From NCBI GenBank assembly GCA_036867785.1, contig CP145419.1, forward strand, positions 992,001-1,056,000: a stretch of 64,000 bases of DNA. Reading direction: 5' to 3'. This document shows positions 61,322-64,000 of the stretch, piece by piece; the stretch's first letter is position 1, and each line of letters starts with the position of its first letter. The notes under the pieces are model-generated. The model saw only the letters and a list, made by a program, of their open reading frames with translations, was not told the origin of the DNA and ran no database searches. The DNA comes from Plasmodiophora brassicae. Lineage: Eukaryota; Endomyxa: Phytomyxea; Phytomyxea; Plasmodiophorida. A program made the translations under genes and the position numbers.

Positions 61322-64000
61322 TTATCGTATGTCCCGGGAGGATGACGACGACGCCCGCATCGCCTGCCGTCGCAGCTGCCGATGCTGCCGTCGGTCGGCC
61401 AGGCAGGCCTGGTGCCGGTGGACGGCGGCCTGCAACCGGTCGGACGCGCGACGTAGGCCGGACGACGCGCTCACGTCGTCGCCGCGAACCGGCAGCGCCA
61501 GGGACCGGGTCAGCGGCGGCGGGACGCTGGCGCGTTCGGCAGTGGGCGCCGTGACGGCCGCCGACGCGGGCCGGGACGACGACGTCCAGCAGCGATGCAG
61601 GGCCGCCGACCCGCGCCGGTCCGGGCGGATCGCCGGCGCCGACCTGCACCGGGTCATCGACGTTGCCGGGCGCGACCGCGCGGCGGCGGCATCGGCGACC
61701 TGCGCGCAGTAAAGATCATCACGGTCCGCGTTGTGTCGCACGCGCAGGACCGACCTGGTGCGAGCGGGCCGCGTCCGGCGCGGGCGCGTCAGCGGCGCCC
61801 GGCAGGGTCAGCGGGGTCGTGTCGGGCTGGGCGGCGGCCCCGTTGCGGATCCTGGCGACCTGCGCCTCCGGGTAGAACACGAGGAAGTCGTCGCGGTGCT
61901 CGCGGCGCTGCCGGTGCTCGAGGCACTCCATGAACCTGGACACGTACGCGTCCCTGCCGACCGGCACACCACATCAGCCATCCAATCGCGCGCCAACCGC
62001 CACCGACACACCTGTCGCTCTCGACGCGGTCGATGTCCAGCACCAGCCGCCAGGGCCGTTCCTGCGGTCGGCACACGTCAGCGGAGCAGCGCGACAGGCG
62101 GCGGCGGCGGGCCCCCCGACAATTTCGATGGCGTCGTCGAGAGCGCCGAGCAAGGCGCCGTCGTCGCCGTCGTCGGCGACGGACCAGATCCGGGGAACGG
62201 GCCGGTGCTCGCCACTGTCGATCGTGGCCGTCGCCAGGACGGCGCGCCCGCCGGGCTCGCACAGCACCGACTGGACCGCCTGCGCACCGACGCGCACCTC
62301 CAGGCGCTTCTCCGCCTGCACGTGCACGCCGGCGGACGGGCGCGTTCCTGCACACACACACAGCCGGCGGGGCGTCAGGCGGTCATCCGTCCAGCCCGGC
62401 CGCAGGGACGCACCGTCGCCCAGCGAATCGATCAAGGCGCGCAGACGCCATCCCCGCACGACGCCGTCGTCGTCGCCGGCGAACAGCGTCCGCGTGGTCG
62501 CGTCGAAGTCGATGCACGAGACGGACGTCTGCGAGTTCGCCTGTGCAGGTCAGTCGCCGATCGTCGACGCGGGCAGCGGCGCGCGTACGAGGCGACAGGC
62601 GATGAGCCCCGGGAGTTTCGACGGGCGCGTCGTCCAGATGCAGACGTCGCCGTTGACGTCGGCGGCGGCGAGCAGCGGCAGGTCGCCCAGGAACCGGACG
62701 GACGTGATCGGCGCCGGGCACCGAAGGACGGCCTGCAGGCGCCCCATCTTCATGTCCCACCTGACACACAAACACGGTTAGCCCGGACGGCATCGACAGC
62801 GATCAACGCCCCGCCCAGTACAGGTGGACGCGCCCAGCGCTGTCGCCGGCGGCGATCAGGAACGCGGGTCGGACGGACAGGTGCACCGACGTGATCGCGA
62901 CACGATCCGGGAGCCGCATGCGGTAGAAGACGTGCGGCGTCTCGATGGGCTGCTCGTCGTGCACGACGATCGCCTGGTCGGCGGCGCCGACCGACACCAC
63001 CGCCTTCATGTCGTCGATGAACAGCAGGTGCGCCACCTCGCCGCCGACGTGCGGCGTCAGGCTCTTCAGGAACGTCCCGTTCCGGTAGTTGTACTACGGA
63101 CGCAGACGACACCGGTTCACACGAGGACGCGCGCGCCGATCGGGCGGTGCCACCTACGACGCCAATCGCTCCGTTCCCGTCTCCAACGATGATCTTCTTC
63201 CCAGCGTACCCGAGGCACATAGCTTCGTGTCGGTGTCAGCGTCGGCGGCGACCCATCAGCGAACGCGTCCCCCCGCACCTACCGGTGATCTCAGGGCAGG
63301 CGAGTTCGGCGACGCTGACGAGGTGGCCCTTCAGGCCGTCCCAGATCTGGAGCCGGTTGCCCACGGCGACGGCGAACGACAGCGCGTACGGGTTGTACAG
63401 GACGCAGGAGACGGTGCGCGTCGCCCCCGCCGTGCCGCTGCTGCTGGACCAGTACGGGCCGTTCTCGACGTCGACGGGCGCCCAGGCGTCGTCGTCGGAG
63501 CAGAACACGAGACGACGATGCGGGCCCGTGCAGCAGGCGAATGACGACGCCGACGGCAGCGCGGTCAGCGTCTGGCAGCATTGGAAGTTCCGCGCGTCCC
63601 ACACCTTCACGACGCCGTCCGCGTCGGCCGTGACGATCTGCGGCGTCCCCGACACGAACTGGACGTCGACCAGGGGCGCGACATGACCTACGCGCCGACC
63701 GTCAGGCGTCGTCGGTGACACGCAACCGGTGCGGCCAGCCAGCGTGCCTGTCAGCTTGCACATGAGGTGCGAGGCGAACGGCGACCAGACGCAGGCGTCC
63801 CGGTCGAGGCCGGCGCTGATCAGGAACTTGTACTCGGCGCTGTACGCCAGACCCGCGACCCCCTTCCTGTGCGCCTTGAACTGCCTGAACCACACACAGA
63901 CCACCGCACTGTCAATGACGATGCGGGTCCCGGGGAGGGGAACGGGGCGGCACGGCGCCTCTGCCACTGGCGCGCTTTTCGAGCTGCAGTCGCAGTGACG
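61322..64000 (-). CDS. WD40 protein, WDR49/64-like (5' end outside the window)
   Basis: Minus-strand multi-exon gene, cut by the right edge. Recognisable repeats: FKAHRKGVAGLAYSAEYKFL with ISAGLDRDACVWSPF, VQFVSGTPQIVTADADGVVK with VWDARNFQCCQTL, YNPYALSFAVAVGNRLQIWD, KKIIVGDGNGAIGVV, VAHLLFIDDMKAVVSVGAAD, DRVAITSVHLSVRPAFLIAA and VRFLGDLPLLAAADVNGDVC with IW. The KKIIVGD...G and VV/DE blocks resemble WDR49/WDR64-type ciliary proteins. The tail has a helix (RFMECLEHRQRREHRDDFLV), then an Ala/Ser/Arg-rich end with AVHRHQACLADRRQHRQLRR. The stop at 61322 lies 40 nt from that of the RCC1-FYVE gene. The number of missing exons is unknown. Confidence 0.7.

Noticed and set aside
1-64000. Bacterial origin, operons, CRISPR arrays, tRNA or rRNA genes
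   Set aside because: Spliceosomal introns, cilia genes and RBR/SKP1 proteins show nuclear eukaryotic DNA; I saw no spaced-repeat array, tRNA cloverleaf or rRNA segment.
1-64000. Old retrovirus, LTR element or Polinton copies
   Set aside because: No capsid, envelope, protein-primed polymerase, integrase or paired long terminal repeats could be recognised in any frame.

Overview
The window is nuclear DNA of a GC-rich, gene-dense, flagellated single-celled eukaryote. Coding regions are cut by very short GT-AG introns (mostly 45-70 nt, donors very often GTACG), neighbouring genes lie 40-200 nt apart on both strands, and there are no operons or Shine-Dalgarno sites. At least five products point to cilia: KAP3 (kinesin-2 subunit), a CFAP210-like trichoplein-type protein, a FAM227-like FWWh protein, a WDR49/64-like WD40 protein and long coiled-coil proteins. 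A chitin-synthase-like GT2 enzyme and a fungal-style GPI-anchored beta-sandwich protein would suit an early opisthokont or a relative, but the sequence does not fix the lineage.

Layout. 0.2-3.7 kb: alpha/beta hydrolase and two tandem glutaredoxins. 4.1-8.3 kb: a large calpain homologue that has lost its catalytic triad, with N-terminal EF-hands and several C2-like domains. 8.5-17.9 kb: coiled-coil protein with a myosin-TH1-like end, triple cold-shock protein, small basic protein, long coiled-coil protein and a MIA40/GCK-like mitochondrial protein. 18.3-22.2 kb: surface proteins (LRR receptor, GPI protein, first member of an unrecognised membrane family). 22.3-25.5 kb: a Crypton-type tyrosine-recombinase transposon with an open multi-exon gene, next to short tandem repeats and a hairpin. 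25.5-26.7 kb: unresolved low-complexity DNA. 26.7-31.0 kb: SKP1-ankyrin fusion, second member of the membrane family, small heat-shock protein, a seven-box heat-shock-element array and glyoxylate reductase. 31-39.7 kb: Ariadne RBR ubiquitin ligase, chitin-synthase-like enzyme, secreted protein, second LRR receptor and a LURP-one-like protein.

39.8-52.3 kb is a tandem segmental duplication of a block [CFAP210-like / F-box-ankyrin / KAP3]. One intact CFAP210-like gene stands at the left end, one intact KAP3 at the right, and two full F-box-ankyrin genes lie between, separated by degenerate pieces of all three genes. 52.4-64 kb: OTUD6-N-terminus-like protein, PH protein, minisatellite, CID-RRM RNA-processing factor, small protein, FAM227-like protein, PH-RCC1-FYVE protein and a WD40 gene running off the right edge.

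Functional threads: ubiquitin ligase parts (SKP1-ankyrin, two F-box-ankyrin, Ariadne), ciliary transport and structure, cell-surface recognition (two LRR receptors, two paired membrane proteins, GPI protein), and redox or stress (two glutaredoxins, MIA40-like, sHSP). Splice sites were placed by eye from reading frame and family conservation, so exon edges are provisional.
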